From positions 1-64,000 of the forward strand of contig NZ_VTGY01000010.1 in assembly GCF_009729075.1 (NCBI RefSeq): 64,000 bases of DNA. Direction: 5' to 3'. Positions 1-9,539 of the stretch are shown one piece after another. The position numbers and the translations under genes were made by a program. How positions within the stretch are numbered: position 1 is the stretch's first letter; every line of letters begins with the position of its first letter. The notes under the pieces were generated by a model that was not told the DNA's origin, ran no database searches, and was given only the letters and a program-made list of their open reading frames with translations. The stretch comes from Mycolicibacterium sp. CBMA 226. Lineage in GTDB: Bacteria > Actinomycetota > Actinomycetes > Mycobacteriales > Mycobacteriaceae.

Positions 1-236
1 CATCACCAGCAGCAAGGCCCTGCCGGATGAACACCCAATACGCCGGCATCCGCGACCGCAACACAAGATTGGAACCCACAACACTCCTCAATCAGAAGGG
101 GTGTTGCATCGATCCCTTGAAACCGCCCGAGTGAGCAGCGCCAGGCACGCAGGGTCAACGGCATTGCAAGGTTGACGCTGTTGCCACGGCGCGGAAATGC
201 GAGTGCGCAGCGCCGTGGCCGCGGAGTCAACCCGCG
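1..236. other. Non-coding stretch downstream of mceF
   Basis: No convincing gene. Short open frames on both strands have no recognisable domain or ribosome binding site. It contains two inverted repeats: GTCAAC (154-159) facing GTTGAC (171-176), and a 10-bp perfect stem at 183-192/210-219, just past the mceF stop. The part before position 130 resembles nothing I can name with confidence. Confidence 0.5.
183..219 (-). terminator. Possible terminator hairpin after the mce operon
   Basis: GCCACGGCGC (183-192) pairs perfectly with GCGCCGTGGC (210-219) around a 17-nt loop, 18 nt beyond the mceF stop codon. There is no T-tract, which is common for mycobacterial intrinsic terminators, so termination is inferred from position and stem only. 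Confidence 0.4.
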
Positions 237-1859
237 CTATGAAGTCAGCATGGCCTGCCAGGTCTTGGGCGCCGCTCCGGTGGCGAGGTCGGCCTGCCGC
301 ACCAGCTGGCCGTCGGGGGCCATGTACTCGCCCGTGCGGGGGTCGTACTGCGCATAACCGAGGCCGCCGGTGAACGCACTCGGCGCCGCACCGGGCTCGC
401 CGGCAGGAGGGACATCCGGTCTGGGCTCGACCGGGTCGCCACCAGGAATCGGCGGGACGCTACCCGCGTTGCCCGACACACCCGGGCCGCTGACCGGATT
501 CTGCGGTGGCAGCACCGGGTTATTCGGCGGCGGCCCTGGCGGTGGGGCCCCGGCGGCCGGCCCTTCGCCGACCGGGGCATACAGCCCCTGATCAGGGAAC
601 CACCGCGAATCCGGCGGCACGCCTTGCCTTTCCAGGCTCGGGTCACGTGGATACGGGCCGACTATCGGCATCCGCTGCGCTAGTGGCTCGTATTCCTTGT
701 CGCTGTTGCAGATTTCGGCCGTCGGTGCGTACTTGCCAGGCTTGTTCATGCACGGCGTGTTGCGGATGCCGCGGACTGCGACCGGTGCGTCCTGTGGCAG
801 TTTGCAGTAGATATCGTCGGGCAGATCGATTGTGGTGGTCTCATAAGCCGGCCGCCATGACGACGGCGGGAGGAATCCCGTCGTGCAGGGCGGTGGGTCT
901 TCCGCACCGATCCGGAAGCTGCCGATACCGAGACCACCGGCGTTGCGGAACAAGCCATAAGAGATCACCGTCGACACGATCGGTGGCAGCAGCACCAGCG
1001 CCTGCTCCAAGCCGGGGCGGTAGGTCACACCAAGCTGCCCCAGCGTGGTCAGGTTGGCCAACAGCACCGGAACAGTGATTTTCAGCTTGTCGAAGAGCTT
1101 GGTCGCATCGTCGGCCACCGCGGGTCCACGGTCCAGCAGGCTGCGGATCTGGGGATCGCTCGTGACCAACTGACCGGTGACACCCGTCAGGCTGCGTGAC
1201 CACACCCGCAGTGAATCTGTGCTCTGCACCTGGGAATCCAGCAGTGGCGAGCTGTTCTCGATGAGCTGGCGCACCTTGTCGCGTTGTTCGTTCAGGCCGC
1301 CGACGAGTTTCCCGGACGAATCGGACAGCGACTGCAGGTCGTAGTCGGCGCCGTTGAACGCCTTGTAGGTCTCATCCAGCAACTGGTGCAGCTTGTCCTT
1401 CGGCAGGGTCGCGACCAGGTCGCTCGCGCGGTCCATCATCGGCCCGATCGGGGGCGGGACCGCGTCGGACCCGCCCCTGACGACAGAACCGTCATGCAGG
1501 TACGGCGCCGAGTCGGTGTGCGGCAGCAAGTCGACATACTGCTCCCCCACCGCCGAGACACTCCGCACGACGGCCGACAGGTCCGCCGGGATCTTCGACG
1601 ACGAGTCGAGCGACATCTTGGCGCGCACACCGGTTTTCGTCAGCTCGACGTCGGTGACGCGACCGACCTGCACACCGCGGTAGGTGACGTTGCTGAAGCG
1701 GTACAACCCCCCGGTGTCCGGAAGTTCGAGGGTGACGTTGTAGCGCCCGATTCCCGCGAGCGACTGCAGCTGCATGTAGCTGAAGGCCATCACGAAGACG
1801 CCGACAACGGAGGCGATCGTGAAGATCACCAACTGGATTCGGACAAAGCGCGACAGCAT
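237..1859 (-). CDS. mceF: MceF, Mce-family lipid-import protein
   Basis: Last gene of the mce operon. It encodes a periplasm-facing subunit of the Mce lipid importer: an N-terminal membrane anchor (about residues 8-27), an MCE/MlaD domain (about 35-115, with the VGRVTDVEL segment) and a long helical region expected to form the lipid channel. The last ~150 residues are rich in Pro and Gly, a usual feature of MceF proteins. At 540 residues it is in the normal range. The ATG overlaps the mceE stop (TGATG), so translation is coupled. The Mce family is certain; which numbered Mce system this is, and its lipid, cannot be read from the sequence. Confidence 0.93.
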   Translation of the reverse strand: MLSRFVRIQLVIFTIASVVGVFVMAFSYMQLQSLAGIGRYNVTLELPDTGGLYRFSNVTYRGVQVGRVTDVELTKTGVRAKMSLDSSSKIPADLSAVVRSVSAVGEQYVDLLPHTDSAPYLHDGSVVRGGSDAVPPPIGPMMDRASDLVATLPKDKLHQLLDETYKAFNGADYDLQSLSDSSGKLVGGLNEQRDKVRQLIENSSPLLDSQVQSTDSLRVWSRSLTGVTGQLVTSDPQIRSLLDRGPAVADDATKLFDKLKITVPVLLANLTTLGQLGVTYRPGLEQALVLLPPIVSTVISYGLFRNAGGLGIGSFRIGAEDPPPCTTGFLPPSSWRPAYETTTIDLPDDIYCKLPQDAPVAVRGIRNTPCMNKPGKYAPTAEICNSDKEYEPLAQRMPIVGPYPRDPSLERQGVPPDSRWFPDQGLYAPVGEGPAAGAPPPGPPPNNPVLPPQNPVSGPGVSGNAGSVPPIPGGDPVEPRPDVPPAGEPGAAPSAFTGGLGYAQYDPRTGEYMAPDGQLVRQADLATGAAPKTWQAMLTS

Positions 1860-3070
1860 CAGTGTCCCCCTTGATCCGGGCCGGGCGCCGGTGCGGGTCC
1901 GGGCAACGGCGGCGGCGCCACTTCGGGCGGCCGAGGCGCGATGACCGCCGGCGGCGGCGCCACGCCGATGCCGAGCGGGTCCTTCGTCTGCGCGGCATAT
2001 CCCGGGTCACCGATCGCGGCCTGAATCCCTTGGGTCGGGTCACCGAAGCGGGTACCCATCCACAGTTCCCGGCGGATGCGCGGCAGCGTCAGATCGAGCG
2101 TCGCCGAAAGGTTCAGGTAGTCACCCTTGATGTAGCGGTCGATGGCGGCCTGCCCATAGGGGAACGTCGACGCCATGGCGAGTGACTTGTCGATGACGAT
2201 TCCCACGTCGGCCAGCGACCGGGTGATCGGTTCCATGTGGCGGAGGTTCTCCACGAGGTCGGCCTGAGTGTCGTTGATCAGTGCGGTCGCGGTATCACTG
2301 AAGGTCCGCAATTTCGTCAGTGCCGCAGTGATATTCGGTCGCTGTGCCACCATGACCTCGAGCGCCTGGGGCATGACCCGCAGAGCCTCCGTGATGGCAT
2401 CACGCTGCCCGGCGAAGGTGCCGGCCAATCCGTTGAGGGCCCTGATCGTGGTGACGATGTCGTCGCGTTGATCATCGATCGTGCCGACGAACCGATCCAG
2501 GCGACCGATGAGATCGCGGATCGACTCCTGACGGCCGTCGAAGGCGTTGTTGAAACTGTGGATGATGCCACCGATCTGGCCGACGCCACCGCCATCGACA
2601 ACCGTCGCCAGCGCCGCCAGGGTGCGTTCGGTCGACGGATAGGTCGACGACTGGTTCAGCGGGATGGTCGTTCCGGGCGCCAGCCGGCCTGCCGGCGCCG
2701 TCCCGGGAACCGGGTCGAGCTCGACGTGCGTCGAACCCAGCAGGCTGGTCTGCCCGATTTTCGCGACGACGTTACCGGGCACGACGACGCCCGGCTTGAC
2801 CAAGATGTCGACCTCGGCATGCCCGCGGACCACCTTCATGGGTCCGACGCTGCCGACCACGACATCGTCGATCATCACCGGTGAATTCGATTCCAGCGTA
2901 CCGACATTGGCGAACTCGACGTGGTAGACCGTCGCTCCCGAGACGCGCCCCGGAGCGCCCGGCAGCGGCAGTGAATTCACGCCCTGCCAGGCACACCCGC
3001 TCAGCGGTGCCATGGCGCACACCGCCAGGGCGAGCGGGCGCCAGACCCGGCGGGTGATCGAGCGCGTCAT
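1859..3070 (-). CDS. mceE: MceE, Mce-family lipoprotein
   Basis: Lipid-anchored Mce subunit of 403 residues. I chose the ATG at 3070 because it overlaps the mceD stop (ATGA) and gives a clean lipoprotein signal: MTRSITRR, a hydrophobic stretch, then the lipobox LSGC at about residues 25-28, so Cys28 should be lipidated. The open frame continues upstream inside mceD, but that would bury the signal. An MCE domain follows (about 55-135, motif VVGSVGPMKV), then helices and a Pro-rich tail. It lies in the yrbEA-mceF operon and acts in the cell envelope. Confidence 0.93.
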   Translation of the reverse strand: MTRSITRRVWRPLALAVCAMAPLSGCAWQGVNSLPLPGAPGRVSGATVYHVEFANVGTLESNSPVMIDDVVVGSVGPMKVVRGHAEVDILVKPGVVVPGNVVAKIGQTSLLGSTHVELDPVPGTAPAGRLAPGTTIPLNQSSTYPSTERTLAALATVVDGGGVGQIGGIIHSFNNAFDGRQESIRDLIGRLDRFVGTIDDQRDDIVTTIRALNGLAGTFAGQRDAITEALRVMPQALEVMVAQRPNITAALTKLRTFSDTATALINDTQADLVENLRHMEPITRSLADVGIVIDKSLAMASTFPYGQAAIDRYIKGDYLNLSATLDLTLPRIRRELWMGTRFGDPTQGIQAAIGDPGYAAQTKDPLGIGVAPPPAVIAPRPPEVAPPPLPGPAPAPGPDQGGH

Positions 3071-4305
3071 GAGGCGGGCCTTTCGGCGGGCAGCAGCATC
3101 CCCGGCAGGGTGGCCGGCGGCGGCGGCTCCGGGCCGGTGTAGCCGGGCATCAGCTTGGCCTCGCTGTAGATCAGCTGGTCGGGTCGCGGCGTGGGGCCCA
3201 GGAACGGGTTGAACGGGATCGGCAGGTAGTTGAAGTTCAAGAGCCGCAGTGCCGGGCCGAGATACTCGGCGCACTTCTTCGCGCCCTCCATCGGATCACC
3301 GCCCTGGATGCCCGCGATGGCGCTGCACACGAACTGGGCCGGATTGGAGAAGCCGTTGACACCGAACATGCCTGTGGCGGTTCCCGATACCGGATCGTAG
3401 ATGTTGTAGAAGTTCGACATCACCGTCGGGAACACGTGGAGCAGCTCTTCGAGATCCTTCTTGCTCCCGGCCAGGGTCTGTGTGACGTCGGTCAAGCGGG
3501 CCACCGACTCGACGGTGCGGTTGTTGACGCTCGACATGAAACGCTGGATGTCCCCCACCGCGACGGACAGGTCACTCAGCGCAGCGTCCAGGTCGGAGCG
3601 ACTCGAATCGAGGACGCTCGACAGTGTCGCCAACCGGTCCTCGAACTGCACGATCTGAGTGTTGCTGCCCTGCAACGCCGTAACGAAAACCTGCAGGTTC
3701 TTGATGCTGTCGACGATGTTGCCGTTGCCGTCTGCCAGGACCCGGCTCACGCCCGACAACTGCGCGAGGGTGTCGCGCAGCCGTTCACCGTTGCCGGCCA
3801 TCGCGTTTGCCGCGCTGTCGACGAAGCGCCCGGCCACGGACGTGTCCCCAGGCTTGGTCGGTCCGAGCTCAGAGACCAGCCTCGTAAGTTGCGCTTTGAC
3901 CTCGTCCCATTCCACGGGCACGGCGGTGCGCGAGACCGGGATGACGGCGCCCTCCGCCAGCGTGGGACCCGTGGTGCGGTACGCGGGTGTCAGCTGGACG
4001 TACCGCGCGGCGACCAGGTTCTGCTGGACGATGACTGCTTTGACGTCGGCCGGGATCGGTACGTCCCGATCCACGTTCAGTGTCAGCTTGACCGTCTGGC
4101 CCTGGGGCTGGACATCCGACACCGTGCCTACCTTGACGCCGGATACCCGGACTTCGTCGCCGGAGTACAGACCGGTGACGCGGGTGAAGATGGCACCGAA
4201 GGTCCTGGGACCGAACATGTTCCGGTATCCGACGAAGATTCCGGCGACGACCGCGGCACCCACCAGCGCCACGGCCAGGATTCGGATCAACATCCGTCGC
4301 GTCAT
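3067..4305 (-). CDS. mceD: MceD, Mce-family lipid-import protein
   Basis: 412-residue Mce subunit: N-terminal transmembrane segment (about residues 8-27), MCE domain (about 35-115, GVKVGTVSDVQ), an extended helical region, and a C-terminal Pro-rich segment (PEPPPPATLPG). It starts with ATG one base into the mceC stop and overlaps mceE by 4 nt, so it belongs to the same translationally coupled operon. No frameshift or missing domain is seen. The role as an importer subunit follows from family membership and operon context. Confidence 0.93.
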   Translation of the reverse strand: MTRRMLIRILAVALVGAAVVAGIFVGYRNMFGPRTFGAIFTRVTGLYSGDEVRVSGVKVGTVSDVQPQGQTVKLTLNVDRDVPIPADVKAVIVQQNLVAARYVQLTPAYRTTGPTLAEGAVIPVSRTAVPVEWDEVKAQLTRLVSELGPTKPGDTSVAGRFVDSAANAMAGNGERLRDTLAQLSGVSRVLADGNGNIVDSIKNLQVFVTALQGSNTQIVQFEDRLATLSSVLDSSRSDLDAALSDLSVAVGDIQRFMSSVNNRTVESVARLTDVTQTLAGSKKDLEELLHVFPTVMSNFYNIYDPVSGTATGMFGVNGFSNPAQFVCSAIAGIQGGDPMEGAKKCAEYLGPALRLLNFNYLPIPFNPFLGPTPRPDQLIYSEAKLMPGYTGPEPPPPATLPGMLLPAERPAS

Positions 4306-5423
4306 CAGTGCGGCACCTGTCCCACGGGCGGACCCTCGGTCTCTTCACGGTTGTAGCAATGATCGAAGTTGTAGGGCGGCTTGAATCCGTTGCGTTCACC
4401 ACCACAGTTCGGCCAGGGGAACAGCGTCCGGGGCTGCACCCCGAGCGCCGCATCGATGAAGGGCTGGATCTCGTGCCCGTCGATCAGGTTCACGACGAAC
4501 GCGTTGTAGTACCCGCCGTTGTTGACCGCTTCGCCCTGGGTCATCACGACCTTCTTCAGACCCGGGATCGCTTTCGAGATGTTGTCCTTGTTCTTCTCCA
4601 GCACGGCCACCACCGAATTGAGGCGATCCAGCGCCGGCGCCAGCTGTGCTTCGTTGTCGTGCACCACGGCCGACAGTTGCTTGGCCACCGCCGAGGTGTT
4701 GGCCAGTAGCGTCACGATGGCCTCGCGCCGGTCCACCAACATCCCGAGCAGCGAATTCGCGTTCAGGATAAGGGTGTTGAGCTGGTCGCTGCGCTGCGAC
4801 AGCACGCTCGTGACGTCCGCCGCGCTCTTCAACAGCTCCGAGAGCGACTGGTTGCGATCGTTGAGCGAACGCGACAACCGGGACACCCCGTCGAAAGTCG
4901 GGCCGAGCTGGGGCGCGATCTGGTCGAGCGTCTGCGACAGCAGATCGAGCGACTGGCCCAGCTGGTTGGTGTCGGTCCCGGCGGTGTTCTTCGTCAGCTC
5001 ATTGACCGCGTCCGTCAGTGAATACGGTGACGACGTGCGGGAGATCGGAATCACCGAACGTGGCTTGAGCGGCTTGTCGCCCGCCGACACCAGCGCGAGG
5101 GTCCGTGCGCCCAAGAGGGTTCCGGTTCGGATGTGGGCGGAGGTGTCGGACCCCAGGGACACTCGGCCATCGACCGTGAAACCGACCACGGCGTCACCGT
5201 CTTTCAGCGACACGTTCGATACCGTGCCGACCTTCATGCCCGACACCACGACGTTGTTGCCGACCTCCAGTCCGCCCGCCTCCGCGAAGACAGCCGAGTA
5301 CCGCACCGACATCGCCCAGTCCTTGAACTTGTCCGGCGACAGGCCGACCAGGATCACCAGGATGACGGTCACGACGCCGATGATGCCGACACGGATGAGG
5401 CGCGCGTTGCCATACTTCAGCAT
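4305..5423 (-). CDS. mceC: MceC, Mce-family lipid-import protein
   Basis: 372-residue Mce subunit with an N-terminal membrane anchor (about residues 11-27), an MCE domain (about 38-115, GMKVGTVSNVSL) and a helical C-terminal half. The ATG directly abuts the mceB stop with no gap, and the 3' end overlaps the mceD ATG. The C-terminus carries several Cys (WPNCGGERNG, FDHCYNR) that could form disulfides outside the membrane. Its hexamer role is taken from known Mce1/Mce4 biology. Confidence 0.93.
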   Translation of the reverse strand: MLKYGNARLIRVGIIGVVTVILVILVGLSPDKFKDWAMSVRYSAVFAEAGGLEVGNNVVVSGMKVGTVSNVSLKDGDAVVGFTVDGRVSLGSDTSAHIRTGTLLGARTLALVSAGDKPLKPRSVIPISRTSSPYSLTDAVNELTKNTAGTDTNQLGQSLDLLSQTLDQIAPQLGPTFDGVSRLSRSLNDRNQSLSELLKSAADVTSVLSQRSDQLNTLILNANSLLGMLVDRREAIVTLLANTSAVAKQLSAVVHDNEAQLAPALDRLNSVVAVLEKNKDNISKAIPGLKKVVMTQGEAVNNGGYYNAFVVNLIDGHEIQPFIDAALGVQPRTLFPWPNCGGERNGFKPPYNFDHCYNREETEGPPVGQVPH

Positions 5424-6440
5424 CTACTGGCACCTCCCCGCGTTGGACCTGACCCACGGCAAGACGACGACCCGACCTTCGCGGTCGTTGACCCGGACGG
5501 TGAGATCGCAGATGTAGTACTGGATCCAGCTGCCGTATGCGCCGGTTCGGGCTTCCTTGCGGTAGTTCTCCGGTGCGCGTTGCAATGCGTTGTCCAGGGT
5601 CTCCTTGTCCTGGTCCAGGTTGTTGCCGACCCGCAGCAACTGGTTCACCGTGCCGGCCAACGGTTTCCGCGTCTGGCCGAGCAGATCAGAGATCGTGGCG
5701 GTGCCCTTGTCGAGAGAGTCGATGGCAGCACCTACCGGGTCGCGGTCGGCCGACAACCCGCTGACCAGCCGCTCCAGCCGGTCCACGGCGGACGAGAACT
5801 TGTCGCCGTCACGTGCCATGGTTCCGATGAGCAGCTTCAGGTTGTCGATCAGCTGCATGACCACCTCATTGTTGTCCGCGAGCGAGCCGCTGAACGAAGA
5901 CGTATGTGACATCAGCGAATTGATCCCGTCGGCCTGTCCCTGGAACACCTGCAACAGCGACGAGGTCAAGGCGTTGACGTCCTGCGGGTTGAGTCCCTGC
6001 ACGACGGGCTTGAGACCGCCCAGAAGCAGATCCAGGTCCAGGGCGGGCGCCGTCCGCTCGAGCGGGATCGTCGACCCGGCCGGGAGCACCTGGGTGGGCC
6101 CGGGCCCGTCGACGAGATCGAGATACCGATCGCCGACGAGATTCAGGTAGCGCACCTCCGCGCGCGTGCCGGCGGTGACGGGTATGGCGTTGTCGGCGTT
6201 GAACGTCACCGTGACATTGCGGTCGTCACCCAGCTGGAGACCGGTGACGGTGCCGACGCGGATGCCGGCAACCCGCACCGAATTCCCGGCCCGCAGGCTC
6301 GACGCATCGGCGAACACCGCCTTGTAGTCCTTGGTGGACCCGGTTCGCGTCTCCCCGAGCACCATGAACAAAAAGCCCGAGGCAATCATCATGACCACGG
6401 CGAAGATCGCGAACTTGACCGCTGCCCCTCGTGCGTTCAT
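5424..6440 (-). CDS. mceB: MceB, Mce-family lipid-import protein
   Basis: 338-residue Mce subunit: membrane anchor (about residues 9-28), MCE domain (about 37-115, GIRVGTVTGLQL and YLNLVGDRYLDL) and helical region. The ATG overlaps the end of mceA by 4 nt. Two Cys near the C-terminus (YYICDLT and the final NAGRCQ) match the MceB/MceC pattern of probable disulfides. Length and order are typical. Confidence 0.93.
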   Translation of the reverse strand: MNARGAAVKFAIFAVVMMIASGFLFMVLGETRTGSTKDYKAVFADASSLRAGNSVRVAGIRVGTVTGLQLGDDRNVTVTFNADNAIPVTAGTRAEVRYLNLVGDRYLDLVDGPGPTQVLPAGSTIPLERTAPALDLDLLLGGLKPVVQGLNPQDVNALTSSLLQVFQGQADGINSLMSHTSSFSGSLADNNEVVMQLIDNLKLLIGTMARDGDKFSSAVDRLERLVSGLSADRDPVGAAIDSLDKGTATISDLLGQTRKPLAGTVNQLLRVGNNLDQDKETLDNALQRAPENYRKEARTGAYGSWIQYYICDLTVRVNDREGRVVVLPWVRSNAGRCQ

Positions 6441-7627
6441 CGTCCCGGCTGTCCGATCTGTGCGGTGTTGCGCGGCGGCCCGTCGATGGGTCCGTACAGC
6501 AGCTGCTTGAGGCCATCACTGTTGAGAATGATGTTCTGGTTGCCGTACTTGAACGGGTTGGTGCCGGTGTCGGTGATGACGAAGTTCGGATGCTGCTCGA
6601 ACGCCACCGGCAGGACCTCGCAGCGTGGGCCGCCCTTGGCGCCCACTTTCGGCAGGTCGCCCGGGTACCGGTACCGCTCATGGCCCCACAGGAAGCTCGC
6701 CGACAGTGGCAGGCCGCCGGGGGTCGGGGCCTGCGGCTGAGAACCGAAGTCCGCCAAGCCCTTCAATGAACATGTCAAGGCGGGGTTGTACTGGTCGAAC
6801 AAGCCGGAGAGCGGCACGAAGAGCCGCATCACGTTGGCCAGCGCCTGATGGTTGGCGGCGAGGAAGGCATTACCGGTGTCGGCAAAGGTGCTCATGCTCT
6901 TCAGCGTGTTGTCGAGTTCCGTCTGCTTGTCGACGATGGACTTGCTGATCCGGGTCGCGTTGCGCGTGATCTGCACGAGATCACCGGCAGTCGCGTTGTA
7001 GGCGTCGAGCACCGTTGGCGCAGTGGATATCTCGTGCTGCATGGTCGGCAGTGCCGGCTCGATCGTCGCGAGCAGGTTGTCCGCGTTCACGAGCGTCTCG
7101 CCGAAAGCATTGCCACGGCCGGACATTCCGCGCGAGAGCGCGCCGAGGGTCTCGTTCAACTTGGCGGGCTCGACTTCGGCCAGGACCGACGTCAGCTGCT
7201 CGAACACAGTGTTGATCTCCACGGTGACGTGATCGGCCGCCACCACGGCCCCAGCCGCCAGGCTTTTCGGCGACGGGGTCTCGGGCGCATTGAACTCGAC
7301 GAACTTCGCGCCGAACGCGGTGGACGAGGCGATGTCGACCGTGGCGTTGGCGGGGATGAGCCCGAGTTGGTCGGGGTTCATCTCCAGGTGCAGTTCGGCC
7401 TTGCCGTCGGGTCGTTCATCGATCGAGGCAACGCGGCCGACCTCCACGCCGCGCATCTTCACCTTGGCGTCGGGGTTCATCACCAGACCGGCCCGCTCGG
7501 CGAGCACCGTCACCGGCACTGAGCCCGTGAACTCGCCGCTGAACCGCGCCAGCGCAAAGGCGACCAGCGCCGCGATCACCGTGACGACTCCCGCTCCGGC
7601 CAGAACCCGCGCAGAACTTCTCGTCAT
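6437..7627 (-). CDS. mceA: MceA, Mce-family lipid-import protein
   Basis: 396-residue first Mce subunit, following yrbEB after a 36-nt gap. N-terminal membrane anchor (about residues 8-27), MCE domain (about 38-120, GVEVGRVASIDERPDG; STAFGAKFVEF), then a helical channel-forming region. The ATG at 7627 is preceded by a clear GGAGGTGAG ribosome binding site. It is the first mce gene after the two permease genes, the canonical mycobacterial arrangement. Confidence 0.93.
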   Translation of the reverse strand: MTRSSARVLAGAGVVTVIAALVAFALARFSGEFTGSVPVTVLAERAGLVMNPDAKVKMRGVEVGRVASIDERPDGKAELHLEMNPDQLGLIPANATVDIASSTAFGAKFVEFNAPETPSPKSLAAGAVVAADHVTVEINTVFEQLTSVLAEVEPAKLNETLGALSRGMSGRGNAFGETLVNADNLLATIEPALPTMQHEISTAPTVLDAYNATAGDLVQITRNATRISKSIVDKQTELDNTLKSMSTFADTGNAFLAANHQALANVMRLFVPLSGLFDQYNPALTCSLKGLADFGSQPQAPTPGGLPLSASFLWGHERYRYPGDLPKVGAKGGPRCEVLPVAFEQHPNFVITDTGTNPFKYGNQNIILNSDGLKQLLYGPIDGPPRNTAQIGQPGR

Positions 7628-7663
7628 CTCACCTCCGCCGTCTGTTGTTCGCGCAAGCGCTCA

Positions 7664-8521
7664 TCACCCCGACAAGTTGAAGTTGCCGTTGGTGCCGTAG
7701 ATCGCCAGCGACACCAGCAAGGTGACCGAGACGGTCGCGATCAGTGAGGTCCGTACGGCGTTACCGACCGCCACCCCCACGCCCGACGGCCCGCCGGAGG
7801 CGAAGAAGCCGTAGTAGGTGTGGATCAGCAGGATGACGAGCGCCATCAGGATCGCTTGCAGGAACGACCAGAGCAGGTCGACGGGATTGAGGAACGTGGC
7901 GAAGTAATGGTCGTAGAGACCCGCGGACTGCCGGAACAGGTACACCGTCACGAACCGGCTGGCCAGGAAGGACAGGATCACCGCGATCGCGTACAGCGGC
8001 ACGATCGCGACCATGCCCGCGACGATGCGCGTGCCGACGAGATAAGCCACCGACGGGATCGCCATGGATTCAAGGGCGTCGATCTCTTCGTTGATCCGCA
8101 TCGCGCCGAGCTGCGCGGTCGCGCCCGCGCCGAATGTCGCCGCCAGTCCGATGCCGGCGATCACCGGTGCGGAGATGCGGACGTTGATGAATGCCGCGAG
8201 GAACCCGGTCAGCGCCTCGATGCCGATGTTGCCCAGTGAGCTGTACCCCTGCACCGCCAGCGTGCCGCCGGCCGCGAGGGTCAGGAACCCCACGATGACG
8301 ACAGTCCCGCCGATGAGCGCCAATGTGCCTGCGCCCATGCTGATCTCGGCGACCAGGCGGATGGTCTCGCGGCGGTAGCGCAGAGCGGCGAACGGCGCTC
8401 CCACCAGCGCCATCCAATAGAACATGCCGTGGTCACCGATGCCGCCAAGGACATCGGCGGGCTTGCGCAGCATGCGCAAGAACCTCGGGAACCGGTGCCG
8501 CAGAATCACTTCGGTCGACAT
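7664..8521 (-). CDS. yrbEB: YrbEB, Mce-transporter permease
   Basis: 285-residue MlaE/YrbE-family integral membrane permease, the second of the pair that sits under the Mce assembly and is driven by a separately encoded MceG-type ATPase (no ATPase gene lies in this window). About five membrane segments are visible. The conserved cytoplasmic coupling segment AMRINEEIDALESMAIPS carries the Glu residues typical of the family. It lies 7 nt after yrbEA. Confidence in family and role is high. Confidence 0.94.
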   Translation of the reverse strand: MSTEVILRHRFPRFLRMLRKPADVLGGIGDHGMFYWMALVGAPFAALRYRRETIRLVAEISMGAGTLALIGGTVVIVGFLTLAAGGTLAVQGYSSLGNIGIEALTGFLAAFINVRISAPVIAGIGLAATFGAGATAQLGAMRINEEIDALESMAIPSVAYLVGTRIVAGMVAIVPLYAIAVILSFLASRFVTVYLFRQSAGLYDHYFATFLNPVDLLWSFLQAILMALVILLIHTYYGFFASGGPSGVGVAVGNAVRTSLIATVSVTLLVSLAIYGTNGNFNLSG

Positions 8522-8528
8522 GACAGCC

Positions 8529-9344
8529 TCACTTCACCGTCATCCGGATGCCGATGGCGGTGACCACCACATTGACGACGAACAAAGCCATGAAGGCGTA
8601 GACCACCGTCTCGTTGACCGCGTTACCCACGGCCTTGGCGCCGCCACCGGAGATCGTCAGGCCGCGGTAACACGCGATGAGCCCGGCGATCAGGCCGAAC
8701 AGCGCCGCTTTGATACACGAGATGATCAGCTCGGGCACTCCCGTCAGCAGCGTGATACCGGCTCCGAACGCGCCCGGGTTCACATCCTGGACGAACACCG
8801 AAAACACGTAGCCGCCAAGGATTCCGATGATGCAGACCAGGCTGTTGAGCAGCAGGGCCACGATGCCGGAGGCCAGCATCCGCGGTGTCACGAGCCGCTG
8901 GACGGGATTGATGCCCAGCACCTCCATCGCCTGAATCTCCTCGCGGATGGTGCGGGAACCCAGATCCGCGCAGATCGCGGTGGCGCCCGCACCCGCGACG
9001 ATGAGCACCGTCACCATCGGGCCGACCTGGGTGACGGCACCGAACGCCGCACCCGCGCCGGAGAGGTCCGCCGCCCCGAGTTCGCGCAGCAGGATGTTGA
9101 GGGTGAAACTCACCAGCACCGTGAACGGGATGGCCACCAGCAGCGTCGGAATCAGCGAAACCCTTGCGATGAACCAGGATTGGTTGAGGAACTCCTGCAG
9201 GTGAAACGGGCGCTGGAAAATGAACCCGAAGGCGTCGGCGCCCATCGAGAACAGGCCGCCGACGGCCTGCATGGGCTTACCGAAGCCGCGGCCGAGCGCC
9301 GGCAGTCCCGACGACCAGTGGTCCTGTCCCTTACTCGCGGCCAT
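8529..9344 (-). CDS. yrbEA: YrbEA, Mce-transporter permease
   Basis: 271-residue YrbE-family permease, partner of YrbEB. Hallmarks are the GAGATAICADLGSRTIREEI coupling region and the C-terminal NAVNETVVYAF. I chose ATG 9344 (MAASKG) because a GGAAGGG site lies 7 nt before it; an in-frame TTG at 9362 is the alternative. The start lies inside a 24-codon open frame (9331-9405) with its own strong Shine-Dalgarno, so coupling to a leader is possible. First permease of the mce operon. Confidence 0.93.
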   Translation of the reverse strand: MAASKGQDHWSSGLPALGRGFGKPMQAVGGLFSMGADAFGFIFQRPFHLQEFLNQSWFIARVSLIPTLLVAIPFTVLVSFTLNILLRELGAADLSGAGAAFGAVTQVGPMVTVLIVAGAGATAICADLGSRTIREEIQAMEVLGINPVQRLVTPRMLASGIVALLLNSLVCIIGILGGYVFSVFVQDVNPGAFGAGITLLTGVPELIISCIKAALFGLIAGLIACYRGLTISGGGAKAVGNAVNETVVYAFMALFVVNVVVTAIGIRMTVK

Positions 9345-9405
9345 CGGCCGGCCCTTCCACAATGGTCACCGCGGACACCGCGCCGACGATGGCGCCGTTT
9401 TTCAC
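9331..9405 (-). CDS. Possible 24-codon leader peptide before yrbEA
   Basis: GTG at 9405 lies 2-3 nt after a strong GAGGGGGAC site and opens a 24-codon frame (VKNGAIVGAVSAVTIVEG...) that ends in TAA 13 nt inside yrbEA, in the +1 frame. The spacing between site and GTG is short. It could be a translated leader coupling yrbEA translation, or chance. No homology to YrbE N-termini is evident, so I do not read it as a frameshifted start. Confidence 0.3.
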   Translation of the reverse strand: MKNGAIVGAVSAVTIVEGPADGRE

Positions 9406-9539
9406 GCGTCCCCCTCAACTGTCGGCAGCATTGGGACCCCCGGTGTGGAGCGAGTATTCCTCACGCAACCACCCGCGGGGGCACAAATGCACATCCGCGA
9501 CGGGACGCTGGGCCGGACGTCAGGCATCGGTGCGGCACA

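Noticed and set aside
1..170. Possible insertion-sequence remnant at the window start
   Set aside because: No transposase fragment, terminal inverted repeat pair or target duplication could be shown.
1859..3274. Longer mceE reading frame starting upstream inside mceD
   Set aside because: It would bury the lipoprotein signal and LSGC lipobox in mid-protein; ATG 3070 overlaps the mceD stop as elsewhere in the operon.
6534..6548. GAGAATGATGTTCTG inside mceA
   Set aside because: Coding, and two mismatches; likely chance similarity to the GAGAAT operator.
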